DNA from: Riptortus pedestris
Lineage: Eukaryota; Arthropoda; Insecta; Hemiptera; Alydidae
Reading direction: 5' to 3'
NCBI GenBank assembly: GCA_019009955.1
Contig: CM032230.1
Location: forward strand, 121,217,001-121,281,000
DNA: 64,000 nucleotides
Shown here piece after piece: positions 20,613 through 32,949 of the stretch. Position 1 is the first letter of the stretch; each line of letters starts with the position of its first letter. The position numbers and the translations under genes were made by a program. Under the pieces are notes generated by a model that saw only the letters and a program-made list of their open reading frames with translations, had not been told where the DNA came from and made no database searches.

Positions 20613-21685
20613 CTTGATATAAGCCACAATACAATCCATTTATTGTCTTCAAATTAATCACATTTATAATTTTGAGCATGAAGCGTGAAATGTCTATTGG
20701 AGGAATATAGATAAATTTATTATCCTTCTTGGGATTAAATAAATCTAGTTTAACACCAAAACTAAATGACTGCATTATCTTAGTGTCAGAGAGCACATAT
20801 GATACAATTTTGTTGAGTCATTCTCATATAATACGATGGATGCGTAAAGTACTCATTTCCTTAATACATAAACGAGTAATTTCCCAATTCCATTTAAGCA
20901 TTTTCACGAATCACGAAAAAAGTATTTTTCGCCCGAAAGACGGAAGTTTAAACTCAGAAACGTAAATAATAATTTAGAACCCAAATCGTTATTCTAAACT
21001 CAATTGGATTCATTAAATTTTTTCGATAAACCTTTTTATAACTAAGATATTGATGAATAAGTATTTTCACAAAAAAGAAGTAAACCCCCTTTCCTTGTCG
21101 AAAATTCGGATTCTCATGTAGTTTATGTTGTGCCTTGGGATAATGGACTCACAAACATAAAAATTCAAAGAAATCTTCCGATCCGCGTTTGATAACAGTG
21201 ATAACAATCCTGATAGATGACAGGCAATATTTTCACTTTCTTTGAAGTGAATTGGCTCTTTTTTTAGAAACGTAAAAAAAGGTATCCCCGCCGCATTTAA
21301 ATAGAAACCCATACAGACCATTGAGTTTTAGTTATAAATTCATCTCACGATTTTAAGTTGGTAAATCAGACAATTTTTGGTCACGCAAAAAATCCATAAC
21401 TATTGGAAGTGTAAACCGCCTTCAGCCTACCCGTCTGAATTTTTGAATATTAAAAGTATCACATTTACTTCAGACATTATTGTAGTGACATGAAGATATC
21501 ATCTTTGACCCCCATAAACTACTAGAAACTTACAGAAGCTCAATTAATTCTTAGCAATAACAGAACTCAGAATATATCGCAAGAACTACAAAATATCAAT
21601 GTAGGTAGGTTACTTAACGCATAGCTGATACGTGAGAGAGACTAATGCATTTTTAAAGTGGATCAATGTTGCACTATAAAAAAAC
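20613..21685. other. AT-rich DNA, possibly very old repeat
   Basis: No gene. Around 20990-21060 the text 'ggattcattaaattttttcg...taactaagatattgatga' is faintly like the HLE-1 core, too diverged to call. Frames of 70-85 codons on both strands have no recognisable domain. Confidence 0.35.
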
Positions 21686-22118
21686 GTCCGTCACGCAGGG
21701 GCAGCGTAAACTAAGCAGATTTCCCACGTGAAGTTTTACAATAGAGAATTCTCACGAGAGCCGAGCCAGTCAAGGAAACGGCCTAACTAGCTTTTGGCGG
21801 GAAAGTAACTCGTCCGTTAGGCGCCCAGATTCAATAAAAATATCTCGGTTAATATTCAAGCTAGAGAAAAAATTTATATAACAATAATTATATTAAATTT
21901 AATGTTCAATAAGATTGATTCTGTACAATTTTTCGATCCGACGTATAGTAACGGAGCTATTTCGAATTCTCGAAAATCCTCCCGTCTAAACCCCCCCCTC
22001 CCACTGGTCCGATTTCAGCAGTTAACGAACTTGATCTTTCTTTTTACATAAAACGATTAAATACCGAGTTTGGTAACGATTAAACAAAAATTGCGAACGC
22101 TAGAGCGGTAACAGACAA

Positions 22119-22158
<40 letters not shown>

Positions 22159-22294
22159 TTATATATATAGAGTTTTGAACGGACCTCATTTTCGTCATCT
22201 ACTAGGTAGGATCGACGGACATTTGAAGAAAAATTTCAAAAATTCCGTCATGAGTACAACCTCAATAGCTGATTTCCCCCAAGGGAAATCTGCT
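21686..22294 (+). mobile_element. HLE-1 copy, complete (609 bp)
   Basis: Left end gtccgtcacgcaggggcagc, C-rich tract 'aaacccccccctcccactgg', TA tract about 22123-22170, and right block with the 'catctactaggtaggatcga' variant also seen at 41801 and 51805. Palindrome gatttcccccaagggaaatc is slightly damaged. Ends TGCTAAAA. Confidence 0.9.
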
Positions 22295-22954
22295 AAAACT
22301 TGTATACATTTTCTAATATATCCCGTCCTTGTTTGTAGAGCTATTATAAATGACGATGACAACATACTTGTAAGCTGGAAGGAAAAAGTTGAACAAGATC
22401 GGAATGAACACTGAACCATCTGGATTCGAATGAACTTATTATTTTTCCTGTCCTTAATCTGACATGAACAAAAGGTTGAGTCAATGAACAAATGTTAAAT
22501 TTTGCAAATATTTACGAGACTGGACATGTCTTCTTCCTCTCAGATTTGAGGTAGGAAGGTTGCACAGGACATCCTTTGATCTAGGGAGCTTTTAGTAAAT
22601 AAGTAAGCAGAGGAGGATGCGAATCCTTTGAAACGCCTAGCGGAACTACTTCAGTGCATGTGAATGCATTGACGGCGGCGATCTAAAACTCAATAAAGAG
22701 ACCGTCCAGTGGCCGGAGTGGAGGCTATGTGTTTAAAGAAAGGGAGAGAGGCAGACGTCGAGAGAGAGGGAGGGATATAGGAGGTGACCCATCTTTGAGG
22801 CAGATATAGAGGAGGAGCCCACTGGGTTCGGCTTCCCTTTGAGATCAAAGGGGACATCTCCCGTTTCAATGTTGGAAAGCCCTGGCTGTCATCCTAGCCC
22901 ATAGCCGCCAGTGGCCAGGCCCTCCTCTATCTCCTATGGCCTTCTTAAACCGCA
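22295..22954. other. Unique DNA with a GC-richer core at 22640-22940
   Basis: No ORF with a recognised domain. Positions 22640-22940 are richer in GC, contain a purine-rich GA stretch near 22737-22780, and share nothing with other loci here. Confidence 0.4.
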
Positions 22955-23290
22955 AATCCAAGATGATGATATACACAATCCACTGTCTATATCCGATCCG
23001 GTAGTATGCACGTCACAACCAATCCATTCAAGATGTTAATATCTACAAAACATAACTCATCATCCAAAATGTGAGCACAACCCACTATCTATTTCCGAGA
23101 TAATAGCATGCAAAACCCATACCTCTTCATCCAAGATGATGTATAATTCGTGCAACCCATATCACTTCAACCAAGATAATACATAATTACGAACAACTCC
23201 ATATCTCTTCTAACAAATGATCATAGTATGCTCAACACGCTATCTAAATGGAAGATTATAATATGCACGACCCACATCTGTTCGTGAACG
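22955..23290. repeat. Degenerate minisatellite, ~45-60 bp unit
   Basis: The phrases 'ccaagatgat', 'caacccat', 'atctcttc' and 'atgcac' recur about six times at irregular 45-60 bp intervals. Small indels and many substitutions mark it as an old tandem repeat. Confidence 0.6.
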
Positions 23291-24300
23291 CCTTTTATTA
23301 TTTTAATTCCATAAATTTGGAAAAAAAGGAATATAACGTACTTTGGCAATGGGAGAAGGAAACAAGGCATACAGGAGTGGAAAAGCAAAGAAGATGATAC
23401 AATTGATATATTTAATAAATTCAAGTACCTAGTGGTCTGGCTTACAAAGTTGCTAAAAAAATGGCGTGGAGAGTCGGTTTTGACAGACCGGATGCGGATA
23501 TCCTGGAAAAATATTGGGAAAGGTCTTTTAAACTACTGCGAAAGCTGTGATGTTATACTGTGTCCAGGTTTGGGGCTCGAGGAACATAGAAGAGTAGCTC
23601 GAATTCATCAGAAAAGTCTAAACACTCCCAAAAAGCACTCCAAATTATTCGCAAATGCTTGAGACAGGTTGCTCTTCTATGTACGGTACGTCGCTCGGCA
23701 TGCATCTGAGCGACATTTGTAAAATGTTGACTATCCAAGATGTTAGACTTTCAAAATTTCTATCTGAGGAAGAAATAAATGAAAATATTTTATCGTACAG
23801 GGAAATTGGGGAAGTGTCAGCGAGATACATCAGCCAGTGGCCGAGCTACGGAGACATGACTGAAGCGGTTAGAAGGCACAAAGAGCTATTGGATCTTGTA
23901 AGAGCAAACTCAAAGATTATGCAGTTGGATCAAGCAGAGAAAGCCAAGTTCCATGTTGCATTCGGAAAACTTCTTCAACCTGGCTCATACTTACTCACTG
24001 ACAAGCTGTCTATGAGAGAGATGAAAATTATATGTAGAGCAAGATGTAAGGAAGATAGCCTAGACTTGAAGCCTTGGAGAGAAGAAAGCCAAGTTGTCAG
24101 CCAGAGAGGACATAAGCGTTTTACTTGGTAACTGCTCGGTCCTGAAGGAATTCACGATAATTAATTTCATAAGATCCCTGAATCAGGAAGAAGTGATGAA
24201 GGAAAACGATGAGGACTGGATGAACTTCTTTGCATATATAATGAGTGCCGGCCGCTACTTGAAACATTTAGTCCATAAAAACAATATGTGGATGAATTGA
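23290..24300 (+). pseudogene. Non-LTR retrotransposon, C-terminal coding remnant
   Basis: Three successive frames (23432-23662, 23655-24131, 24094-24300) read through one protein broken by two frameshifts near 23655 and 24100. The first contains a FKYL-VWLT-like phrase followed by an E-RVARIHQKSL segment. The second has LSMREMKIICRAR and the third LLGNCSVLKEF ... YIMSAGRYLKHLVHKNN. This order (FKYLGVWLT, then a fingers/thumb tail, then a basic LT-R-ekkIi--AR box, then a Cys-containing CPVL-eF--YI--A--YR end) is that of the region after the catalytic site of many LINE reverse transcriptases. The stop at 24298-24300 is followed by AT-rich DNA with an AATAAA-like site at about 24380. The catalytic YADD and endonuclease are absent. 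I recognise the pattern only; clade unassigned. Confidence 0.65.
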
Positions 24301-24500
24301 TAATAATTTATTTGCTATAAGATTTTAGATTCAATTGTTGTTAATTTGTAAAATAATTCATAAAATCTAATTTCAAAAATAATAAAATATATGAAACATT
24401 ATTTTAAAGTATATTAATAGTGCAATAATTAACTCAAAAAGTAACCAAACTTGGGCTGACTGAGTATTTTTTCCTAAATTTTTTAAGGTTGAATTTATTA

Positions 24501-24737
24501 CCGTAAAACTCCCTAACTTTGTGATAGGCTCCCAACTTTTTGACACTCAAGATTTTGGTAATAAGAGCACTCTAGCGGCTCTGGGTATAAATCTTAAGAT
24601 CCGAAATAAATCCGAGAGGTTGCGGCACCTGTTTGTAAGTAAGTATTAATCCCCGGAGCCACTAGAGTGCTCTGTACGCCCAAAATCTTGAGTGTCACAA
24701 AGTTGGGAGCCTGCCACAAAGTTGGGCAGTTTTACGG
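24501..24737. mobile_element. MITE with ~80-bp terminal inverted repeats (237 bp)
   Basis: Left end CCGTAAAACTCCCTAACTTT; the right end reversed gives CCGTAAAACTGCCCAACTTT. The arms match for about 80 bp, including 'ggctcccaactttttgacac', 'actcaagattttgg' and 'agagcactctag'. TA dinucleotides flank both ends (24499-24500 and 24738-24739), as for a Tc1/mariner-type target duplication. No coding capacity. Complete element; superfamily inferred from the TA flanks. Confidence 0.85.
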
Positions 24738-24739
24738 TA

Positions 24740-25675
24740 TGTGAATATTGAAAAAAAAAAATAAAACAAACATTATTATTCATTCATATTATAATTCCTT
24801 AAACTTTGAGAACTATTTTGTTTTGGCTCCTTAAAATTATTTGTATCATCTATTTATAGCTGTTTCTGTTTTTGTGATAGGAGATTTTGTTCAATATTGT
24901 ATTGATTGTGTTATTTAATTTATTACATGTTTGTTGCGTTTCTTATCCTCTAGTTTGTATATTATATTTTTTTTCAATTTAATTAAGCAATATCGCCAAA
25001 AATTGTAAAGTTTTTAAATGAAAACTAATAATCATATAACAATTTTGTAGAATTTTTGCAAGAAATGGTCTCACTAAAATCCTATTCCTCTAACATCATT
25101 GTTCAATAGTGAGCCACGTTCTAAAAAAAGTCAAAAATTGGACTTGGACAAATTGGAAAAATTGGAAAAAAAGACAACAGCTTTTGAACAGAAATAATTG
25201 TTTAACCGATAAACACATATTTTCCAATCTATGAAAAAAGAAATCCCCGGTGATGTAATCTACAAAAATATATGTTAGCGTCTTAGAGGGAAAAAATGAC
25301 TCAAAAATGGAGTTATAACCACAGTTTTTTTCTCGAGCCCAGGAAAGCTGCTACTGTAAATGATGAAAGTGAAGTCTAGCTACCCCACCTGCGAAGTAGA
25401 AGAGGATCCTGTCAGTCCCGAGGTATTTCCAGAGCTTTGGAATAGGTCACGTATCCAAGAGAGGAACAAGCTGTCAGGAACCTACAACCTGTTCTCTCTG
25501 AGCCGACAATCACGCAATCAAACAATGAAAGTCAACATGCATGATACATTCAAGGCTCAAATGGTTGGCTGAGTAAATGTTTCAAATTATGACAAAAAAC
25601 TGAATTTATATTAAAGATATGGAATTTTTTTTTTTTTTTTTTAACGAAAACTGATACCTAACTATTCTTTAAATC
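24740..25675. other. AT-rich non-coding DNA
   Basis: No recognised repeat. A 70-codon frame at 25360-25572 has no known domain. A poly-T run occurs at about 25627-25642. Confidence 0.4.
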
Positions 25676-26220
25676 AGGTATGGGGAACCTTTGACAGTTG
25701 CGGACCAATCTTTAGTGTGTAAATACGTTTGCGGGCCGCTTTTAAAAGTAGAGCATTTTAAAGTAGTGTTCATAATTTTTAACGATAGATATCAGACATG
25801 AAATTATAACAACAATGTAATTATAATACAATTTATCGTAATAACAAAATGAAATGAAAAAAATAGGTACAATATTATACATTAATCGTAAAATTTGGAA
25901 TTACAAACAACGAAAGTTAAATAGCGACACCGAAATCAATGAGCTTGAATTTGGGAAACTAATCCATTGATGTTTGGATTAATTCCACTGATACAATTCG
26001 AAAAGAATTTTCCAAATTATTGTCAGTCGGCCTTGTATGATGTTTTGATTTATTAACTTTCATCATTGAAAAGATCTGTTCGCATTTATAAGTACTGCCA
26101 AACACACAAATCTCTCCTCATCTTCCTCATTTGGAGTAAGTAGTGTAATATTTTTGTTTAATTGGGTTTTTCAAAATGTCTCGCGGGCCAGATCCGGCCC
26201 ACATATGGTTTAATTGTTCA
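25676..26220 (-). pseudogene. hAT transposon remnant with C-terminal domain
   Basis: On the minus strand from about 26102 to 25935 an open stretch reads FGSTYKCEQIFSMMK, then RPTDNNLENSFRI, followed by a stop. FGSTYxCEQxFSxMK...LTDxxLExxxRI is the hallmark of the hAT dimerisation (C-terminal) domain of the GTF2I-repeat/ZBED-like transposases of animals. The rest of the transposase, including the catalytic part, is gone. The outer edges (caggtatggggaacctttga at 25678 and gcgggccagatccggcccac near 26184) look like the GC-rich terminal regions of this kind of hAT. The element is therefore an internally deleted, inactive copy. Confidence 0.8.
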
Positions 26221-26221
26221 A

Positions 26222-26440
26222 AAAGGAGTCTAAAGGTTGGCCACGCGAGTAAAATCTTTGGCTTAATACACTTGTCGAAACAATAGTCGTAGATTCGATT
26301 TCCATGTGAGGAATAGAAATTTATTCAGCTATGAACACAGTAAATAGAACCCCAACCTGGCTAGAATGAGGTCGTATCTTGTACCTAATTCGTCCCAATT
26401 AGCGGGATTACCATAAAGTAAACGTTAATAAATAACATGA
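26222..26440 (+). repeat. tRNA-derived SINE, old
   Basis: Forward copy: ggttggccacgcgagtaaaa (head), gtagattcgatttccatgtg (box B area), acctggctagaatgaggtcg, gtaaacgttaataaataaca (tail). Many substitutions and indels compared with 81-312. Confidence 0.75.
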
Positions 26441-26727
26441 TTTTTTTTTTAATTTATGCCCCGCATAAATAAAGATGATAGCTAAGATTTAGATGGACGT
26501 GAGGCTCTGATTAAGACCATCAATTTACTCCATCATAGGGCGCATTATTAATACGATTGAAAATAAAATTCCTCAAATATCTGAAGTTCTTCAATGCCCG
26601 TACTTCGACTATTAAAAAAAAATACTCTGTTCTTAGACATTTATACTTTGTAGAAGGGTTAATATGTGTTTAAGAAAATAACATGAGATTTAGTATCTTA
26701 AAATGTTAATTATTAGCGTTTAAGTTA

Positions 26728-26866
26728 TGCTAATCAACGGCTAATTTGGACGGGTTGTCCGTAGACTATAACTTCTCTAGCAAGAGTGAGAGTAAGGATT
26801 TTATTTAGAGTTCGCTGCTAAATAAATTATTATTGTCATGCGGGAATGGAACCCATAGACCCATAG
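26728..26866 (-). repeat. SINE fragment
   Basis: Reversed body segment: aacggctaatttggacgggt, ctctagcaagagtgagagta, aaggattttatttagagttc, ending at 'gcgggaatggaaccc' (box B). No tRNA-like head or tail. Confidence 0.65.
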
Positions 26867-26906
26867 GTATATCAAGTGTATTATGGCCGGAGCCTATAAT
26901 GAAAAA

Positions 26907-27444
26907 GTCCGTCACACTTATCATGGGGTCAACAGAACCTATTTGCATATTTCCCACAAAGTAAAATTTCAATGAAAACAATATATGGCACTTAACCTTG
27001 TAATGACAGTTTATATATGACACGAGTAAAATGCAAATATCTCGGTTAATATTCACGATAGAGAATAAATGTATATAACAGTATTCATAGTACATTTGTT
27101 TAATTTGCAATAAGATTTGTTCAATACAATTTTTCGATCCGACGTACAGTAACGGAGATATTTCGAATTGCCAGAAATCCCCCCCCTCCCACTTGTCCGA
27201 TTTTAGCCATTAACGAACTTGATCTTTCTTGTTTACATAACACGTTTAAATATCAAGTTTGGTAACGATTAAACAAAAATTGCGACCGCTAGAGCGTTAA
27301 CAGGCATATTTATATATATGTAACTTTGAACGGACTTCATTTTCGTCATCTCCTGTGTAGGATCGATGGACATTCGAAGAAATTTTTCGAAAATCGCGTC
27401 ATGACTACGACCTCAATAGATGATTTCCTTAAGGGAAATATGCT
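26907..27444 (+). mobile_element. HLE-1 copy, altered left block (538 bp)
   Basis: Left end gtccgtcacacttatc diverges after 12 bases. A left block with 'aatttcaatgaaaacaata' is shared with 54030 (reverse). The core, C-rich tract (aaatcccccccctccc), a very short TA tract (tatttatatatatg at 27309) and the right block are present. Palindrome has a one-base deletion. Ends tgctAAAA. Confidence 0.85.
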
Positions 27445-28216
27445 AAAAGGCCAACATGAATCTCCTTATTGTTTGGTTTGGCTGTACGTACGAGTATGTT
27501 CCCTGTTCTTGAATTTAAAAAAGTCAAATGCTAGAATTTCTTCGAAAAATAAGTAAGGGGTTATGCAAGCGAGGTACGATGAATTTTCCGAAAGCAATTA
27601 CAGGGTATGATCATGCGGTAACAAGTTACCAATGTCTGCCACACTTCGCATTCGCTGATGGTAGAGATATACAGGCGTGACTGACGGACAGACAATAAGG
27701 GTCCTTGTTAGAGACAACGCACCCTAAAAAATATAAAGGCAAGGAAATGTTGTTGAAAAATACTAGAAAAATAAGAAAAAGATACTAAAGGAGATATCCT
27801 TGAATGGGGCACAATGAAATGAAAGGTATCCGGTTAGCGTGCTCTGGTGTCGACCTAATGCGTGCACGAAAGTGGCCGTTTCCCGTAGACTTGGCATGAC
27901 ACACTTATGTCACCAGTCTTAATACAACAGTGTTTAGTGATCCACTGAACCGTAAATAGAGAAAAAGACCACTCTCCTCAGACTTGTAATTATGGGTTAC
28001 TGTTACCAAATATCGCATTTGACTCGGGGAGAACATGGCTTTGCTGGCATTTCGTGCCTTCGACCCTACAGGAATGTCATTCATTCATTCAGCCGGGCTG
28101 AAAAGGATAATTTTCAAAGACATTTATCCAATGATTATTAGGAGATACTCGTACAATGAAACGATATTAACAAGCGAGTAGAATTTGCATATGTAGTATG
28201 TCAAGAATATTGAAAA
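27445..28216. other. Apparently unique non-coding DNA
   Basis: No gene or repeat recognised. Composition is less AT-biased than the flanking repeats. Confidence 0.4.
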
Positions 28217-29035
28217 GTCCGTCACGCAGGGGCGCGTAAACTAAGCAGATTTCCCCGGTGAATTTTTACAATAGAGAAATCTGCATACTGGTAACACAAT
28301 ACCACCGAGATTAAATACAAACGGTAATGAGAAATCTTTCAGTTAATTAAAATAAATTCCCAACTGAAACGGCTTCTGAATTGTAATAATAATTTACATT
28401 TTAATAACACAAATTTTAGTAGTCCAAGAACTAAAGAAGGGGGGGGGATGAACAGAACTTATTCTTCTTATTACTTATAAATCTCACAAAGTAACGAAGG
28501 TAAGGTAAGGTTAGAAACGACCGGTAAGGTTAGAGAAGCTTCCACCTGAGCCGAGCAATGACAAAAATGGCCGACCTAAATCGAACTATACCCGATCACA
28601 GACTTCATAAAAATGCAAATATCTCGGTTATTATTCAAGATAGAGAATAAATGTATATAATAATATTTATAGTAAATTTAATTTGCAATAAGATTGGTTC
28701 TATACAATTTTTCAATCCGATGCATAATAACGGAGATATTTTGAATTTTCGAAAATCCCCCTCTAAACCCCCCCCTCCCACTAGTCCGATTTCAGCCATT
28801 AACAAACTTGATCCTTGTCTTTTTACATAAAAAGGTTAAATATCGAGTTTCGTAACGATCAAACAAAAATTGCGACCGCTAGAACATTAACAGACAAATA
28901 TATATATATATCATTTTGAACGGGCCTCATTTTCGTCATCTCCAGGGTAGGATCGATGGACATTTGAAGACATTTTTCGAAAATCCCGTCTTGAGTACGA
29001 CCTCAATAGCTGATTTCCCTTAAGGGAAATCTCTT
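28217..29035 (+). mobile_element. HLE-1 copy, long form (819 bp)
   Basis: Left end gtccgtcacgcaggggcgcg. Long left block with 'cccaactgaaacggcttctg', a poly-G tract at about 28440 and TAAGG-rich 'ggtaaggtaaggttag'. Core, C-rich tract, short TA tract (28907-28915), right block, and palindrome intact; terminal CTGCT reads CTCTT. Colinear with 60016-60787 and 36113-36893. Confidence 0.9.
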
Positions 29036-29677
29036 AAAACAAAATGGAAAGTACTTCTAGCGGCCAATATAGATTCCAAGTAAAAATTAAACCCGAGGAA
29101 AGAAGATAGCATTGTTATCAACATCATGGGCTTATGAAACGTAATTCTATGTACTTAACAAAATGCACACACAGTTATAAAAGTACGCCAAAACGAGTTT
29201 GCAGATACCCCACACTTGCTGGAATAAAACAAATATCACATTCTTCCCAAACTGGCGTTATTGGCTAATATTGAACCGGAAAACGCAGTCTCCGGATTTA
29301 ACAACAGTAACAGTACATGTGGGACATAAATGGTGCAGTTGACAATAGCTTCGGCCCTCCGATAAGCTGTCGGGACAGAGCTTCAAGATGACAACTAAGT
29401 CTAATAAAAAATTAACAACATTAATGAAATTCTGAGCAACAGCTCGATTCCGAAGAAATTGAGCGTACGAATGAACTTCAGTCAAATAGGTTGCAACGAC
29501 CTGAGACAATCAATACATATTCTTGTTCTGGTATTCAAACATTAAACCGTTCAGTTGATACTATAGGTTGTTATTTGACAATAGCGACTGTGCCCGGATT
29601 TGACAATGGAATCAAATAAACGAACCCACATTTTTAAATATCTCAAGAGAGCTATTTAGATAATAGGTGCAAAATTC
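29036..29677. other. Non-coding DNA preceding the tandem repeat
   Basis: No gene. Scattered phrases such as 'ggatttgacaatggaatcaa' and 'gttgacaata' resemble phrases of the following tandem repeat ('gcatttgacaac', 'gttgacattgacaac'). This stretch may be a decayed outer part of that array. Confidence 0.4.
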
Positions 29678-31090
29678 TTGAAATCCTAAGCAAAGGCAGG
29701 TGGTCTATATATTTGGTCCGTTGGTGAGCTGATTAGGAGGCTGGGCGAGGATTGATCAAGGAACTGAAGGGATTAATGAGATAGAGGAGTGGGAGCGGGG
29801 GTTGAAGAATGCCGGCGGTCATCAGCTGCGAGGCATTTATCTAAACCACCCTCATCTGGAGGCTCAAGAAGTATACCATTGATAACAACCTCGACTGACA
29901 ACAGAGGAGCTTTCGAAGGTCAGCGTTGGTGAAGATATTCTGAGGAGATGTTTTGAAGCAGCGAGACTCGTGAGTACGTTACACACCGGTCAAGCAAATA
30001 ACAGATAATTAGTTGACATTGACAACCAAGCAAAATCCTTGTCATAAGTCAAGTCAAAGCTCTAGCAAACACTATACCAGTCTGCTCGGAATGTAGCTAT
30101 ACGTAGATATTCGACAACGGCGGTCTCCGAATCCGACATATGCATCCATTAATTCCCAAAAGCGTATAGCAAACAAATTGCATTAAGGGTGCAAATAGTA
30201 GATTATTAGTTGACATTGACAACCAATCCGAATTCTTGCCATAAGTCAAAGCTAGAGCAAACACTATACCTGCTAGTTGGGAATCTAGTTACTCGCTGAT
30301 ATTTGGCAAAGGAGGTCACCGCATTTGACAACCGCATCCAATAATTCCCAAAAAGCCTACATGAAACAATTTGCAAATTCTTCGAAAGGCAGGGGCGGTG
30401 GCCTATATATCGGCTAGGAAGGAGGGATATGGCTGATTAGGAGGCTGGGCGAGGATTCATCAAGGTACTGAAGGGAATAATGGGGTAGAGGAGTGAGGGC
30501 GGGGGTTGAAGAATGCCGGCGGTCATCAGCTGTACATTTGTCTAAACCACCCCCATCTAGAGCCTTAAGAAGCGTGCCATTAATAACAACCTCGGCTGAC
30601 AACTGATGAGCAGTCGATGATCATCGTCGGTGAAGATATTCTGTGAAGATGCTTTGAAGCCAGCCGCTAGACTCGTGAGTGGCCTACAGTTCTCTCAAGC
30701 AAATAACAGATTATTAGTTGACATTGACAACCAATCCAAACTCTTGCCATAAGTCATATCAAAGTTGGAGCAAACACTACACCTGTTAGTTGGGAATGTA
30801 GATACTCGCTGATATTCGGCAACAGCATTTGACAACTGCCTCCAATAATTCCCAGCCTATTGCAAACAATTTGCATTAAGGGTGCTGAATTCTTGGAAAG
30901 CCAGGGGCGGTGGCCTATATATCGGCTAGGTAGGGAGGAGGCGGCTGATTAGGAGACTGGGGCGGGGATTGATCAAGGCAGTGAAGGGATTAATGGGATA
31001 GAGGAGTGGGGGCGGGGGTTGAAGAATGCCGGCGGTCATCAGCTGCGAGGCATTTATCTAAACCACCCCCATCTGGAGGCCGGCTCTTAC
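29678..31090. repeat. Tandem repeat, ~0.5-0.7 kb unit, 2.3 copies
   Basis: The segment starting 'gcaggtggtctatatat...gctgattaggaggctgggcg...gaatgccggcggtcatcagc...ctaaaccaccctcatctgga' occurs at about 29694, 30390 and 30900; the third copy stops near 31082. Within the first unit the ~200-bp part 'ttagttgacattgacaacca...taattcccaaaa' is itself duplicated (30011 and 30204), which explains the 696 versus 510 bp spacing. Copies are similar over long runs, so the duplication is fairly recent. No ORF is conserved between copies. Confidence 0.85.
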
Positions 31091-32275
31091 TTCAAATTGA
31101 GGCGGCGACCCCGTAAATCCACCGACCGCAGGGAGCTCTCTCTCATTAGATCCAGGTGTTTCCAGCCCCAAAACCCTCCACTCTCACATTTCTTCTCTCA
31201 ATTTTTTCCCCCAGAAGCAGTATATCATCTGCGGAGAAAAAAAAAATCGCCGGGAAAAAAATTATATTTCACGAAAACTAATACGTTGGGTTAATCTAAA
31301 TGGTCGCAATCCAACGTGCAAAATGTTCTGTACATGAATAACTTAAGAACCACAAGTCTAATCCGTAAAACCTGCTAAATCCTTAAAAAAATATTTAAAA
31401 CTAAAAAAAATATATTAAAAAACCCATGAAAATATTTTCCACTAAACACATTTCCAGCTGTTGGTCAAACACATTGTGGGCGTACTCCTATCAAGATAAT
31501 AGGCGTTTCCTTTGTAGGAACGTAATTTCTTGGCATTCCTTTGTTACTTAGTTCCAAGGAAATCAACATTATTAGTGCCACTGTGTGTGTGTGTGTGTGG
31601 TGGGTACGTGTGTGTGTTTGTATGTGTGTGTGTGTGGGGGGGGGGAGATTTCCTTTCTGTCCTCTTACTAATAAATATATAACTTGAAAGGATGAATGCT
31701 GGAGAAGTGAACCCAATTAGTTATTTTTGAAATTTATTAATTCGGCTCCGTCAATATGTGTTATACTTTACTGAAGAAATTAAGCACTATATGAATATAC
31801 AGTTTATGTTCCAGATATACAGAAGAGTGTTTTTAATAGTGGTTATTACCATACACATCTGGAGGCATTTCAACTTCAACTCGGGATTTGTTGAAGAGAG
31901 TTGCGAACAGGGGAGGCCCGATCGTTCGTGATGTTACAGGTTATTGGCGTATTTATTTTTTTTTATATACACTCCGCATGAATTTCAGTTCTACGAAATG
32001 CGAAGAGATGATAAGCTGTCAAAATTACTGATAAGGGATAAATAAACAAAAAATCAGATGTACATAAAACATCTTCCATCGTAGAGCTTTAAACCACTTT
32101 TGGGGAAAGGAACTTTTATTCATACATGGTATAGAATACTTTCTATGATTACAAATAATATGGTACATTATGTTATAAAAAAAGCAACATGCACAGGAGA
32201 CGTGTAATATAAAATTATTGAGGATAGCAAAGCCTTACATAAGAAATATTTTTAATATTGAAATATCCACAGCAG
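31091..32275. other. Non-coding DNA with (TG)n near 31583-31640
   Basis: No gene supported. A pyrimidine tract ending CCCCCAG at about 31212 looks like a splice acceptor, but the frame beyond it is short and A-rich. A compound TG/G microsatellite lies at 31583-31650. The rest is AT-rich and unrecognised. Confidence 0.4.
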
Positions 32276-32405
32276 CTTAAGGTATTCAGGTATATGCCCT
32301 AATCACCCCCTAAGGGGGAAAGTAAAAATATCCTGCCAAAGTAGAGCCATTCCAAAAAAATGCCATCATTATTTAGCCTTAAATGATTTCACGGGCGAAG
32401 TGCAT
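32276..32405 (+). repeat. Repeat family C, decayed copy
   Basis: Parallels 40170-40270: 'aaggtat...', 'gccct...', 'attccaaaaaaatgccatca', 'ttatttagcctt', 'ttcacgggcgaagtgc' against 'ataccatcactattcagcct' and 'ttcccgggcgaagcaggg'. Only the second half of the family is visible. Confidence 0.5.
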
Positions 32406-32590
32406 ATATAAACTTGTATTTTTATTTGAATTTATTTATTTCCATTTAATGTTAGCATATAAACAATAAGATATTTTTGAATTTTATAAAAAAAAAAAAA
32501 TCACTAAAAAAATGTCAATTATTTAACATTTTATTGAATATCATTTGTACTTATATAATAAATTTGTTATTTTATAACAAATTTATTATA

Positions 32591-32949
<359 letters not shown>

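Noticed and set aside
29678..31090. CRISPR-like or satellite array
   Set aside because: Unit is 0.5-0.7 kb, only 2.3 copies, with no short regular spacers; this is eukaryotic DNA.
31180..31300. Exon beginning after a pyrimidine tract and CAG near 31212
   Set aside because: The frame beyond is short and lysine-rich from A runs, with no donor or homologous domain evident.
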